A stretch of 64,000 nucleotides of DNA from JBEBVQ01 sp964636205 (GTDB lineage Bacteria; Bacteroidota; Bacteroidia; Chitinophagales; Chitinophagaceae): the NCBI GenBank assembly GCA_964636205.1, contig CAZWPF010000001.1:1-64000 (forward strand). The letters run 5' to 3'. How positions within the stretch are numbered: position 1 is the stretch's first letter; each line of letters opens with the position of its first letter. Under the pieces are notes generated by a model. It did not search any database, was not told the origin of the DNA, and was given only the letters and a program-made list of their open reading frames with translations. This document shows positions 34,301 to 41,548 of this stretch, piece by piece. The position numbers were made by a program, and so were the translations under genes.

Positions 34301-34572
34301 GGACTTGGAAAATGACTGCCGGAATGTTTGATTTCATTGAGAAAAACAAAAAAGGGGAATTTGTCAGATTTCTCGTGCCGATTGATGAAGACAGTGTAAG
34401 GACGGTGAAGCAGCAGATAAAGGAAGTGTATGAGAAGATAATGGCACGCGAGTTTCATACCGGTTGTGGCGACAAGGATTGTTACTGGTGTAGTTTTGCT
34501 AATCAGTTTGAATTAAATCAACGCGCAGGAGAAACCCAGAATCACGAGGCCGATGCGGTAGTCGATTTTTAG
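31384..34572 (+). CDS. UvrD-like helicase fused to an Fe-S PD-(D/E)XK nuclease
   Basis: A 1062-residue superfamily 1A helicase with a RecB/AddB-type nuclease at the C terminus. Walker A AGPGTGKT is at 36-43 and DEFQD at 275-279. Further helicase motifs are GDDDQSVFEFQGA, LKENYRS and the arginine-finger block VAVTRAKKYLYMS. The nuclease (about 770-1040) has His824 (GTAIHYALEQL) and Asp928/Lys930 (VVDYKTG). Four cysteines (797, 1028, 1033, 1036) match the 4Fe-4S staple of AddB and AdnA. It probably processes double-strand breaks, like one chain of AddAB or AdnAB. No partner subunit is nearby. Its stop overlaps that of the convergent pterin dehydratase gene. Confidence 0.9.
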   Translation: MNSRIDRKKFDERYQKLNENQREAVNITYGPAMVIAGPGTGKTEVLSMRIANLLLSEIQVNANEILCLTFTDEATVAMRRRLLEIIGEDAHRIHIFTFHAFCNQIIQYFPEYFGMRDLSPITDLERMDLVYHLIDELPEGHLLRRLKGNIYYDAKYLISLFNLMKSEDWSHELISEQIDSYLNDLPNREEFQYKRANSKKGIKVGDLKEEDIRKETERMERTRAAAQLFPEYQRRMEAAGRYDFSDMILWVIKAFKEHSDLLRIQQERFQFILVDEFQDTSGAQYEILTLLADYWEDPNIFIVGDDDQSVFEFQGARIENIVDFFNRYSTSIQPVVLKENYRSTQAILDKATQSIENNQTRLVKVLKQILPEEYKLEKDLIASHPRFKTEDAVQPVVRVCYNAMHEEAYVVEEIEALRKKGVDLSDVAVLYAQHRQASNIIAQLEKKGIPYWVKRPVNILDIPFIQQLLQLLRYIEQELTRPFSGEAQLFRLMHAPFLGISALDIASLSIYLQSKERKHVYWRYLLQDVLYLESMGLLSTPAIRKLGANIEQWIKNADSLTMPMLLEKIVYDGGLLSYIMQREDQIWEMQVLHSFFEFVREECIKRPRMKIGELLEIAEQMDREQIPLGIQKVVKQDNGVRFYTAFAAKGHEFEHVFLIGLNKNFWEGKSGGQRGFSLPDTLTGSSSTETGQSNSEEVARRLFYVAVTRAKKYLYMSYAQMDNKDKVLEPSQFVDEVSAEHEREQLALTDKNLLPHLVTSLEPAPKVQVTLAKRELIDRRLESFALSVSAMNKYLNCPLSFYYEYILRVPAAKSDAMAFGTAIHYALEQLFKKMQAHHLKMFPRKDELVSWFQYAMRREESAFTEQQYERRRELGVQLLSDYYNEYLGMFNKTTLTELNISNVVVEGVPIKGKLDKLEFTGNECVVVDYKTGDPDFSGRKQLYGPSPESPNGGDYWRQMVFYKILLEVFPPARTWKMTAGMFDFIEKNKKGEFVRFLVPIDEDSVRTVKQQIKEVYEKIMAREFHTGCGDKDCYWCSFANQFELNQRAGETQNHEADAVVDF

Positions 34573-34805
34573 GTTACCGAGAGCTGATCGATTGCTTTAG
34601 CAAGATGACGATCTTTTTCGGTTATTATCTTTCCGGCGCTATGTGTAGACAACCAAAGTTCCAGAATATTCCATTCTAACTTAATTGTTGGATGGTGATT
34701 GAATTTTTCTGAGAGCATGGCTATTTGCGTCAGAAAGACAAAAGCAGTTGAGAAGTCCTGGAATTGAAATCTTCGATACATCTGGTTATCGATTTCTTGC
34801 CACAT
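34569..34805 (-). CDS. 4a-hydroxytetrahydrobiopterin dehydratase (PCD/DCoH)
   Basis: A 78-residue pterin-4a-carbinolamine dehydratase, which regenerates dihydropterin after pterin-dependent hydroxylation. The active-site pattern is present: NHHP with His37 and His38, His55 in LSTHSAG and Asp65 in EKDRHLAKAID. It is short because the first helix found in many homologues is missing. The start is fixed by the conserved WQE-FQFQDF N terminus. The stop overlaps the helicase stop by four bases on the opposite strand. No aromatic amino acid hydroxylase is in the window. Confidence 0.88.
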   Translation of the reverse strand: MWQEIDNQMYRRFQFQDFSTAFVFLTQIAMLSEKFNHHPTIKLEWNILELWLSTHSAGKIITEKDRHLAKAIDQLSVT

Positions 34806-34828
34806 GGTTTACATTTTTAAGAATGGTA

Positions 34829-35920
34829 TTATAATCGCGCCAACCAATTTTTAAGAATTGGTTGGTATTGTTGGAAAACTTCGATGGGAAAGTAGTTGGA
34901 TGTATTGGATTTTGGCACTTGTTCAAATGCATTAACTAGAGAAATTTTGCGTTGATGGACATAAGTAAACAGACCTTGTTTCGCTAAGTATTTCGCTAGA
35001 TATAGCTGTTCGGTTTGCCCCGGTGTTGGAATTAGAATCCCCTTTTTATTAAACGCTATTAAGTCCATAATAGTAGAATAGCCACTTCGTGAAACAACAC
35101 AGGTGGCATTTTCCATTATCGGCTGCAGTTCCTGAGGTGTGAGTCGCTTATGCCAGCTGACATGCTCAGGGATATTGCGTGGTGGTGGTGCTTCATTTGA
35201 TCCTTCCACGAATACAATCTTACCCTGAAACCGGAGTGTTTGTTTCCAAAGCATCTCAGACAGAATTGATCGTTGCGGTTCCGGACCAGACAATAGAATA
35301 AGCAGATATTCATTTTTTGGACGTGATTCGACAGGCTGGTATGGAGATAGCAGGCCTATATACTTGGTGTTCACCGGCAGAACCGACGGGTGTCCAAGAG
35401 TACCTGAAAGGTTCTTAGTGTCGGCCACATCAGGTACCCAAACCTCGTCAAAATTTTTAAAAACCCGGTAATGAAGTCGCCTCAGGTATTGGTCGGCGAT
35501 TTGTCCCATCCCTGTCTGCACTTGCAGTTGATGGGAAATGATAATAGATGGTATTTGAGGATGGTAGATACCATAACGGTTATCGGAGATAATTCCGTCT
35601 ACGGGTTCCTGCGCCATTTTTTGCCGGAGCCACGATTGCTCGGATTTGATTACCTGGATTAGTTTGGGAACCTGACTGATGATTGCGGGTATCATGGTGC
35701 TACCTCTGCGACTATATTTTACGTTATAACCATCGAGTTGCCAGGTAGTAATATTGGGGAAAATTTTCCCTAAGAATAATTGTTGAGAATTATTTCCGGC
35801 TACAATGACCTCGTGGCCTTGATCCGTCAGAAAACGAATCAGGGGGATGCACCTTGTGAGATGACCCATGCCCCAGTCGAGCGGTGCAATCAATATTCGC
35901 TTAGGTTTAGCTGTTCCCAA
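34829..35920 (-). CDS. Glycosyltransferase (MurG/GT28-like fold)
   Basis: A GT-B fold glycosyltransferase-like protein of 363 residues. The N-terminal glycine-rich loop WGMGHLTR is at 16-23 and is typical of the GT28/MurG and UGT-like group. The C-terminal donor-binding region has SRSGYSTIMDLIAFNKKGILIPTPGQTEQ (about 280-308), the usual nucleotide-sugar block. It starts at a TTG, since no ATG precedes the glycine-rich loop in frame. The acceptor is unknown. It lies just before the polysaccharide locus but on the opposite strand. The PCD gene follows 23 bases downstream. Confidence 0.85.
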   Translation of the reverse strand: MGTAKPKRILIAPLDWGMGHLTRCIPLIRFLTDQGHEVIVAGNNSQQLFLGKIFPNITTWQLDGYNVKYSRRGSTMIPAIISQVPKLIQVIKSEQSWLRQKMAQEPVDGIISDNRYGIYHPQIPSIIISHQLQVQTGMGQIADQYLRRLHYRVFKNFDEVWVPDVADTKNLSGTLGHPSVLPVNTKYIGLLSPYQPVESRPKNEYLLILLSGPEPQRSILSEMLWKQTLRFQGKIVFVEGSNEAPPPRNIPEHVSWHKRLTPQELQPIMENATCVVSRSGYSTIMDLIAFNKKGILIPTPGQTEQLYLAKYLAKQGLFTYVHQRKISLVNAFEQVPKSNTSNYFPIEVFQQYQPILKNWLARL

Positions 35921-35935
35921 TAATTCTTATTTTTA

Positions 35936-35943
35936 CAAAAGTA
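35936..35943 (-). promoter_or_regulatory. -7 box of the GT28-like gene
   Basis: On the minus strand this reads TACTTTTG, matching TAnnTTTG, 15 bases upstream of the TTG start. The predicted leader is about 9 bases, which supports the TTG as the first available start. Confidence 0.45.
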
Positions 35944-35954
35944 ACGGTTTTGCT

Positions 35955-36101
35955 ATGGGCCAAAGAACACGACGTATTATTCAAATTTCAGTTATGTTAT
36001 GTGCAATTGCAATTTTGGCACAAAGTTGTACTGTATTTAAGGATTGCGGTTGTAGTAATGATATAAATCGTACTTATAAGCCACCGCGAAATTTACGTTA
36101 A
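35955..36101 (+). CDS. Small lipoprotein
   Basis: A 48-residue protein starting MGQRTRRIIQIS. A basic n-region, a hydrophobic helix and a lipobox LAQSC (Cys25) are followed by a short polar tail with three more cysteines nearby (TVFKDCGCS). It should be lipidated and leave only about 24 residues outside the membrane. I do not recognise a family. The open frame extends upstream to 35868, but the upstream part overlaps the divergent glycosyltransferase and lacks a signal. A second short open frame follows 10 bases later. Confidence 0.6.
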   Translation: MGQRTRRIIQISVMLCAIAILAQSCTVFKDCGCSNDINRTYKPPRNLR

Positions 36102-36111
36102 ATACTTTCTT

Positions 36112-36360
36112 ATGCTGAGTGGTCAAGATCAGAATAAAGTCTGGATGCAATATCTGAATGGAATTGTAGCCACAGATTTATATTCGGCGGTTTTTCTATC
36201 GTCTTGGCTGCGACATTCGATACTGACGCGAGAGTACACCAATTTTCTAGAGGTGGTGGATATTCAGAAATATCGGGTGATACGCAGAAATCCGGATGTG
36301 CTGATCGCAATTCGTAATCGATCATCCATTCCATTTGTATTTGTGATAGGGCGCAACTGA
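36112..36360 (+). CDS. Hypothetical protein of 82 residues
   Basis: An open frame starting 10 bases after the small lipoprotein. It has no signal peptide or clear membrane helix. It begins MLSGQDQNKVWMQYLN and ends SIPFVFVIGRN, with a hydrophobic C-terminal strand. I recognise no family. The close spacing and a codon pattern like its neighbours support it, but length alone does not. It could be non-coding leader sequence. Confidence 0.45.
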   Translation: MLSGQDQNKVWMQYLNGIVATDLYSAVFLSSWLRHSILTREYTNFLEVVDIQKYRVIRRNPDVLIAIRNRSSIPFVFVIGRN

Positions 36361-36391
36361 TCTATTACGGCCAGGCAGGTGAGCGAATGTA

Positions 36392-36427
36392 GCGAGCGCA
36401 TTCATTTACGCTCGCAAGATAGGGTTA
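36392..36427 (+). terminator. Possible terminator upstream of the polysaccharide locus
   Basis: A 7-bp GC-rich inverted repeat (GCGAGCG at 36392-36398 with CGCTCGC at 36409-36415) has a 10-base loop. A T run starts about 9 bases later. It lies 31 bases past the stop of the small hypothetical gene and before the wza promoter. The T run is further from the stem than in a classic terminator, so the call is weak. Confidence 0.4.
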
Positions 36428-36566
36428 TTTTTTTCTAATATTATTTCAAGTTTCAAATCGACAATTCAGTCTGGGGATCAATCAAGAAGGTGACATTTAG
36501 CTATAAAAGATCTGATAAAACCAATTGCGAAAGGTAAACATCAGAATTTTAAAAGAATAAAAAATT

Positions 36567-36574
36567 TACCTTTG
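36567..36574 (+). promoter_or_regulatory. -7 box of the polysaccharide export operon
   Basis: TACCTTTG matches TAnnTTTG. It overlaps a TTG that would otherwise be a possible start, so the ATG at 36599 is the likely start, with a leader of roughly 18 bases. The upstream -33 area is A/T-rich without a clean TTTG. Confidence 0.55.
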
Positions 36575-36598
36575 CTCATCCATTATCATTGGCGTCCT

Positions 36599-37429
36599 AT
36601 GGTTAGACAATTTCAACTATATTTTATTGTATCAGCAGTCGTTTTATTCATTGCTTCATGTAGTTCTCCTAAAAAGGTGATTTACTTTAAAGACAATGTT
36701 GCAAATGATGATACTGTCGTTACATTACAATCCTTATCGCCAATTCCGGAAATAAGAATTCAGCCCGATGATATAATCTCGATAAATGTTACCAGTATCA
36801 GTAGTATCAGCGAACAGAACCCCGATCCGGTAAATATATTTAATGAGGGTGGAACACGGTATCCTCTGACGCCTTTGGCCGGATCAGTGAGTGGTTCCGG
36901 GGTACATACCTCAGGTTATCTGGTAGATATGAACGGTGAGATTGATTTTCCGGTTTTGGGTAAAATAAAGTTGGCAGGTCTGACTATCCGAGAGACTAAG
37001 GAAGTGCTTAGCAAACGTTTACGTGATTATGTTAAGGAACCGGTAGTGGAGGCACGAATTATCAATTACAGAGTGACTATTTTGGGAGAGGTCGGTCGTC
37101 CCGGTCCGGTTATCGCTCCAAATCATAAACTTAATATTATCGAAGCAATTGCCGCTGCCGGCGAGATTCCCGTTACAGGCCGCAAGGATAACGTATTGGT
37201 GATCCGTCAGAATGGGGGTCAGCGCGAGTTCGCGCGATTGAATTTGAATAGTAAAGATGTATTTAAGGATCCATATTTCAATCTGATGCAGAACGATATC
37301 GTTTACGTGGAGCCCTCTCGGATCAGAAGACAAGAATCGAATGAATTCCTTCGGTTTTACCTTCCTGCAATTGCCAGTTTGTTGACAACCGCTTTGGGTG
37401 TTTACGGAATTGTTCAACTAACAAAATAA
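36599..37429 (+). CDS. Wza-like polysaccharide export lipoprotein (OPX family)
   Basis: An outer-membrane polysaccharide export protein of 276 residues. The lipobox FIASC gives lipidated Cys21. The poly-export domain spans about 51-155 (IRIQPDDIISINV to VVEARIINYRV), one SLBB domain about 158-205 (TILGEVGRPGPV), and a C-terminal hydrophobic helix (251-272) matches the helix that forms the outer-membrane pore in Wza. It is shorter than E. coli Wza, which has more SLBB repeats. The Wzc-like gene follows 23 bases later, the usual partner that spans the periplasm. Confidence 0.92.
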   Translation: MVRQFQLYFIVSAVVLFIASCSSPKKVIYFKDNVANDDTVVTLQSLSPIPEIRIQPDDIISINVTSISSISEQNPDPVNIFNEGGTRYPLTPLAGSVSGSGVHTSGYLVDMNGEIDFPVLGKIKLAGLTIRETKEVLSKRLRDYVKEPVVEARIINYRVTILGEVGRPGPVIAPNHKLNIIEAIAAAGEIPVTGRKDNVLVIRQNGGQREFARLNLNSKDVFKDPYFNLMQNDIVYVEPSRIRRQESNEFLRFYLPAIASLLTTALGVYGIVQLTK

Positions 37430-37452
37430 TTTTTCAGAAACGATAGTCAGGT

Positions 37453-39837
37453 ATGGAATCCAACCCGTTGCCCAACAAGATTAGCAATCAGTTAAATATT
37501 AATTTTGATTTTCGAAGGTTATTAGCCTCGTTTTTAGCGAACTGGTATTGGTTCCTGATTAGCCTCCTCGTGTTTACCGGTGGAGGCTATCTCTATTTGA
37601 GATATGCCACGCCTGTATACCTGATCAAAAGTTCTCTCATGCTTGAAGTGGGAGGTGGAGAGAACGCTGGCAAGAGCGTATTGAGCGATATTGGTATCAA
37701 AAAGGACGATGTTAATATTTACAATGAAATCTTTATTCTACGTTCTCAGGACTTGGTAAGTGAGGTGATCGATTCCTTGGATTTGAACATTCATTACTGG
37801 GTTAAGGGTCGTATCAAGGAAAACGAGATATTTGGTGAAGCTCCGATACGGATGGTTTTTGACTCTGCCGGTTATCGTGCCAGTTATCCGGTTGAATTGA
37901 TTTTACGGCAAGTTGTAGAAGGACAGTTTGAACTCGGCGAGGGCGATCGCGAAACCAGAATCGTGTCGGATGCATGGGTGGAACGTCCATATGGTAGATT
38001 TAAGATCGTATATTCAGGAGGGAATGAAGGGTATTTGGGCAATGAGATCAAAATTCAGGTAGATCCCATTATGGCTACAGTTCAGGATTTTGTCTCTCGG
38101 CTTGCGATACATATGAGTGACGGAAGAACGAGCATGTTGGATCTTCAGTACAAAGACATTCTTCCAGAGAGGGGGGTAATATTTTTAAAAACCCTGATCC
38201 GGTTTTATCATCGGAAAGAGCTGCAGAATATCAACCGTTTCGCAGAAAGAACACGAGAGTTTATCAGTCAGCGACAAGCTGATCTAATGGGCGATATCCG
38301 GAATGTGGATAGCAAGGTGGAGAACATCAAGATTAGTCACGGCTTGGTAGATGTATCATCACAGGCGGGAGCGTACGTAAGCGGTAAGTCTCAGTCGGAA
38401 CAACAGTTGGAAGATATTATCGGAAAGAAGCAGGCGATCGCCTATCTGAAACAGTCTATTCAGGAACAACAAAGTGGCAGACATCAAATCTTGGCGGGCA
38501 TTGGTATTGATGACCCTGTGGTGATCGGTCTGGTTACACAGTATAATGGGCTGGTTCAGAAATTAGAGGCCAGAGATTTACCTCCTTCGAATCCTGTTCG
38601 TATTCAAGCAGAAAGTGAAATTGCCAATTTGAGAAAGCGTATTCTGGATGCTTCAGATAAGGTGTTGGCATCACTGGATATTGCACAGCGCAACGCGGCA
38701 AGATCAGCTTCTGAATATTCAAGTCTCATTCGTACGGTGCCATCAATCGATCGCACAATTACGGACGTGAAACGGGAATACGATGTGTTACAGAGCATGT
38801 ACCTGATGCTTTATCAGAAGGGGGTCGAGAATGAAATAGCTTTGTACGCAGCGTCTAATAAATCAAAAGAAGTAGTAGCTCCTTACCATTCAGGCACTCC
38901 GGTTACCCCTGTTCCTAACAATATATATACTTTAGTTATTATACTAGGATTGGCTATTCCTGCATTGATAATGACCTCCCGAGAACTGCTTAATAATAAG
39001 ATAGCCAATGAAAGGGAAATCGAACAGCTTACTACCTTGCCGGTAATAGGCTCGATTGCCAAATCTAAGGGTAATTCAGATATCGTTATTGGGGAAAGAA
39101 TTCGTACCGGTATTGCCGAGCAGTTTAGATTGGTGCGGGCAAATCTTGAGTTCATCAACGCCGGTCAAAAAAATAATGTAATATCGATCACCTCCAGCAT
39201 GAGTGGTGAGGGTAAGACTTTTATTTCCATCAATCTTGCACTTACACTGGCATTGGCCGGGAAGCGGGTGGTAGTGATGGAATTCGATTTACGTAAGCCC
39301 AAGATTTCAGAACGACTCAATTTAGGAACGGAAGGTGGTATCAGTGCTTATTTGGCCGGAATAGCGGGGACCAATCAAGTTATTAAGCCATCAGGTTTAC
39401 ACCCCAATCTCTTTGTTGCCAACTGCGGACCTGTTCCACCCAATCCGGGAGAGCTATTGATTTTACCAAAGACCGAAGCACTAATAACGGAACTCCAGTC
39501 ATTGTTCGATATGGTCATCATTGATACGGCCCCGATCGGAATGGTGTCCGATGCACTTGTTTTATCTAAATATGCCTCGGTCAACCTGTTCGTTACCCGT
39601 CAGGCATATACAGCTAAGGAGCAGGTAAGAATGTTGGACAGAATTTTCCACGAGGGGAAAGTGAAGAACGCCGCTATCGTATTTAATGGGGTCGACTACC
39701 ACCAGAAATATGGTTATGGGTACGGCTATGGTTACGGTTATGGATACGGTTATGGATACGGTGGCCAGGGATATTACGATGAGGAGGACAAAAAGAAAGG
39801 CTTATTCGCAAGATTGAAAAGTAAAGGCAAAGCCTGA
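37453..39837 (+). CDS. Wzc-like polysaccharide co-polymerase and tyrosine autokinase
   Basis: A bacterial tyrosine kinase of 794 residues. Two membrane helices (about 31-50 and 493-510) bracket a periplasmic Wzz-type domain with coiled-coil regions. The cytoplasmic kinase has Walker A SGEGKT (584-589, Lys588), Walker A' VVVMEFDLRKP (Asp612, Arg614) and Walker B VIIDTAP (Asp691). The C terminus carries nine Tyr-Gly pairs (753-770) and a YYDEED segment, the site expected to be phosphorylated in trans. Such kinases control chain length and assembly of capsule or exopolysaccharide with the Wza pore. It forms a two-gene unit with the Wza-like gene. Confidence 0.94.
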   Translation: MESNPLPNKISNQLNINFDFRRLLASFLANWYWFLISLLVFTGGGYLYLRYATPVYLIKSSLMLEVGGGENAGKSVLSDIGIKKDDVNIYNEIFILRSQDLVSEVIDSLDLNIHYWVKGRIKENEIFGEAPIRMVFDSAGYRASYPVELILRQVVEGQFELGEGDRETRIVSDAWVERPYGRFKIVYSGGNEGYLGNEIKIQVDPIMATVQDFVSRLAIHMSDGRTSMLDLQYKDILPERGVIFLKTLIRFYHRKELQNINRFAERTREFISQRQADLMGDIRNVDSKVENIKISHGLVDVSSQAGAYVSGKSQSEQQLEDIIGKKQAIAYLKQSIQEQQSGRHQILAGIGIDDPVVIGLVTQYNGLVQKLEARDLPPSNPVRIQAESEIANLRKRILDASDKVLASLDIAQRNAARSASEYSSLIRTVPSIDRTITDVKREYDVLQSMYLMLYQKGVENEIALYAASNKSKEVVAPYHSGTPVTPVPNNIYTLVIILGLAIPALIMTSRELLNNKIANEREIEQLTTLPVIGSIAKSKGNSDIVIGERIRTGIAEQFRLVRANLEFINAGQKNNVISITSSMSGEGKTFISINLALTLALAGKRVVVMEFDLRKPKISERLNLGTEGGISAYLAGIAGTNQVIKPSGLHPNLFVANCGPVPPNPGELLILPKTEALITELQSLFDMVIIDTAPIGMVSDALVLSKYASVNLFVTRQAYTAKEQVRMLDRIFHEGKVKNAAIVFNGVDYHQKYGYGYGYGYGYGYGYGYGGQGYYDEEDKKKGLFARLKSKGKA
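39709..39762 (+). repeat. Tyr-Gly codon repeat in the Wzc-like tail
   Basis: Nine consecutive six-base Tyr-Gly units (TAT/TAC GGN) form a minisatellite. The near-identical 12-base motif TATGGATACGGT recurs, so the number of tyrosines could change by slippage without a frameshift. Confidence 0.85.
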
Positions 39838-39971
39838 TTTCCGAATTAGTTAAGCGAAACATTTTAATTTTTACACTCTGACAAGGAGATGGGAGCTCTT
39901 TTTCAAATGTTCAAAATAGTTGATACTGTTTTTGGTACTTCATTAAAAACCTTTTCTCGGGAAATGCTTGT

Positions 39972-39979
39972 TATATTTG
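39972..39979 (+). promoter_or_regulatory. -7 box of the upxY-led operon
   Basis: TATATTTG matches TAnnTTTG and lies 72 bases upstream of the upxY ATG. It lies in the 214-base gap after the Wzc-like gene, so the export/glycosyltransferase block can be transcribed on its own. Confidence 0.6.
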
Positions 39980-39997
39980 CATGGCTTTTAACTAAAC

Positions 39998-40022
39998 CAG
40001 TCATGTACTTACCATGTGACTG
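39998..40022 (+). promoter_or_regulatory. Hairpin in the upxY leader
   Basis: CAGTC-ATG (39998-40005) pairs with CAT-(GT)-GACTG (40013-40022), a bulged stem of 8 pairs with a 7-base loop. It lies in the predicted untranslated leader, 20-45 bases downstream of the -7 box. In Bacteroides, UpxY acts on such leaders; whether this hairpin is its target is inference. Confidence 0.35.
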
Positions 40023-40051
40023 AGATGGCGTAGCTATGCAAGTTGAACTAT

Positions 40052-40579
40052 ATGAGCCGAAATTGGTATGCGATTTATACCCGACCTCGTTGGGAGAAAA
40101 AGACAGATCGGCTGTTGCATGAGCGCGGTGTGCTTTCCTATTGTCCCTTGCATAAATCCAGAAGACGTTGGAGCGATAGAGTAAAACTTGTTGAAATACC
40201 CTTGTTTACATCTTACGTTTTTGTTTGCATAGATGAAGCTGAGATGAATTCGGTGAGAACGACTCCCGGGGTATTGAATTTTGTTTACTGGAATGGAAAA
40301 CCCGCAGTGATACCGGTAGAGGAAATCCAGTCGATCAAGCGGTTTTTGGATGCTTTCGACGATGTTGAGTTGGTTCGGGCCGACTTAGTGCCGGGCGATC
40401 AGGTCGCCGTCGCAACTGGTCCGTTCGCAGATCGACAAGCTCAGGTATTGGAAGTAGGAAAGAAAAAGGTGAAGTTGCGTATAGATAGCTTGGGTTATGA
40501 AATCCTGGCCTATCTGGATCGCGCTAAGGTGCAAAAAGTAGAGGAAGCTCCACGCGCAGGATTTGCCAATATTGAGTAA
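40052..40579 (+). CDS. UpxY-type transcription antiterminator (NusG paralogue)
   Basis: A specialised NusG paralogue of 175 residues. The NGN domain lies at about 3-95 (NWYAIYTRPRWEKK, EIPLFTSYVFV) and the KOW domain at about 115-150 (VPGDQVAVATGPFADRQAQVLEV). UpxY proteins prevent early transcription termination in long polysaccharide operons. I use the ATG at 40052; the upstream TTG at 40043 adds three residues of no known value. It is the first gene of the exporter/glycosyltransferase unit, a fitting place for an operon-specific antiterminator. No UpxZ-like inhibitor gene is seen. Confidence 0.92.
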   Translation: MSRNWYAIYTRPRWEKKTDRLLHERGVLSYCPLHKSRRRWSDRVKLVEIPLFTSYVFVCIDEAEMNSVRTTPGVLNFVYWNGKPAVIPVEEIQSIKRFLDAFDDVELVRADLVPGDQVAVATGPFADRQAQVLEVGKKKVKLRIDSLGYEILAYLDRAKVQKVEEAPRAGFANIE

Positions 40580-40608
40580 ATCGAATAGCGTTGACGAGAA
40601 AGTATAAG

Positions 40609-41499
40609 ATGGAAAAAAGAATGGTTAACGAAAATATTACTGCAAACATACCGGAGAGAGAATCGGAATGGACTGAAGTTATCCACCCAGAACATAAATT
40701 GTTCGATCTTAAACTGCGAGATGTTTGGAAATATCGTGACCTGCTCCTTCTGTTGGTTCGGCGCGATTTTGTAGCCACATACAAGCAGACAATTTTAGGA
40801 CCAATTTGGTTTTTTCTTCAGCCAATCCTTACTACCCTTACATTCACCCTGATATTTGGAAGAATCGCAGGATTGAGTACCGATGGGCTCCCCATGATGT
40901 TGTTTTATCTGGCAGGTATCACCATGTGGAACTATTTCGCTGAGTGTCTGAATCGAACCGCAACTGTGTTTAAAGATAACGCCACGGTGTTCGGAAAAGT
41001 GTACTTCCCTCGTTTGGTAATGCCGCTGTCCATAATCGTAAGCAATTTGATAAAACTGGGTATCCAGTTTTTACTTTTCCTCTGTTTTTGGGGCTATTAT
41101 CTCTTTACAGGCGCAAATGTGCAACCAAATGCGGTCATTATGATGTTTCCCCTATTGGTCATTATGATGGGGGGGCTTGGATTGGGATTCGGAATGATTA
41201 TCTCGGCAATGACAACCAAATATAGAGATCTGGTTTTCTTACTGACTTTCGGTGTGCAGTTATTAATGTACGCCACCCCGGTTATCTATCCATTATCCTC
41301 CATCGGAGCGAAATATCAGTGGCTGATACTCGCAAATCCCATGTCATCAATAATTGAAACATTCAGATATGGTTTTCTGGGGACAGGTAGTTTCAATTGG
41401 AACAGCCTGCTTTATAGCGGAGGATTTACACTAGTTGTGATGGTTATGGGAACGATCGTTTTCAATCGGGTGGAGAAGAGTTTTATGGACACTGTTTAA
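40609..41499 (+). CDS. ABC-2 polysaccharide exporter permease (Wzm/TagG-like)
   Basis: Inner-membrane subunit of an ABC transporter that exports a finished, lipid-linked glycan, 296 residues. The N-terminal amphipathic block RRDFVATYKQTILGPIWFFLQP (about 50-71) is characteristic of the Wzm/KpsM/TagG group. About six membrane helices follow. The ATG at 40609 is preferred over the TTG at 40591. The ATPase subunit follows 49 bases after the stop, confirming a two-gene exporter. Together they carry the polymer from cytoplasm to periplasm. Confidence 0.93.
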   Translation: MEKRMVNENITANIPERESEWTEVIHPEHKLFDLKLRDVWKYRDLLLLLVRRDFVATYKQTILGPIWFFLQPILTTLTFTLIFGRIAGLSTDGLPMMLFYLAGITMWNYFAECLNRTATVFKDNATVFGKVYFPRLVMPLSIIVSNLIKLGIQFLLFLCFWGYYLFTGANVQPNAVIMMFPLLVIMMGGLGLGFGMIISAMTTKYRDLVFLLTFGVQLLMYATPVIYPLSSIGAKYQWLILANPMSSIIETFRYGFLGTGSFNWNSLLYSGGFTLVVMVMGTIVFNRVEKSFMDTV

Positions 41500-41548
41500 G
41501 CACATTGTTAACCGGTTGTAGTTCTACCGGTAAAAGTTGCAGCGAAGT

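Noticed and set aside
36361..36566. A possible small RNA or tRNA between the hypothetical gene and the wza promoter.
   Set aside because: I found no cloverleaf arms or TTCGANNC-type loop. The GC-rich hairpin there is better explained as a weak terminator.
39889..40023. A 44-codon open frame starting ATGGGAGCT in the gap between the Wzc-like gene and upxY.
   Set aside because: The upxY promoter box and leader hairpin lie inside it. The purine-rich sequence touches the ATG without proper spacing, and the translation shows no domain or helix pattern I recognise.
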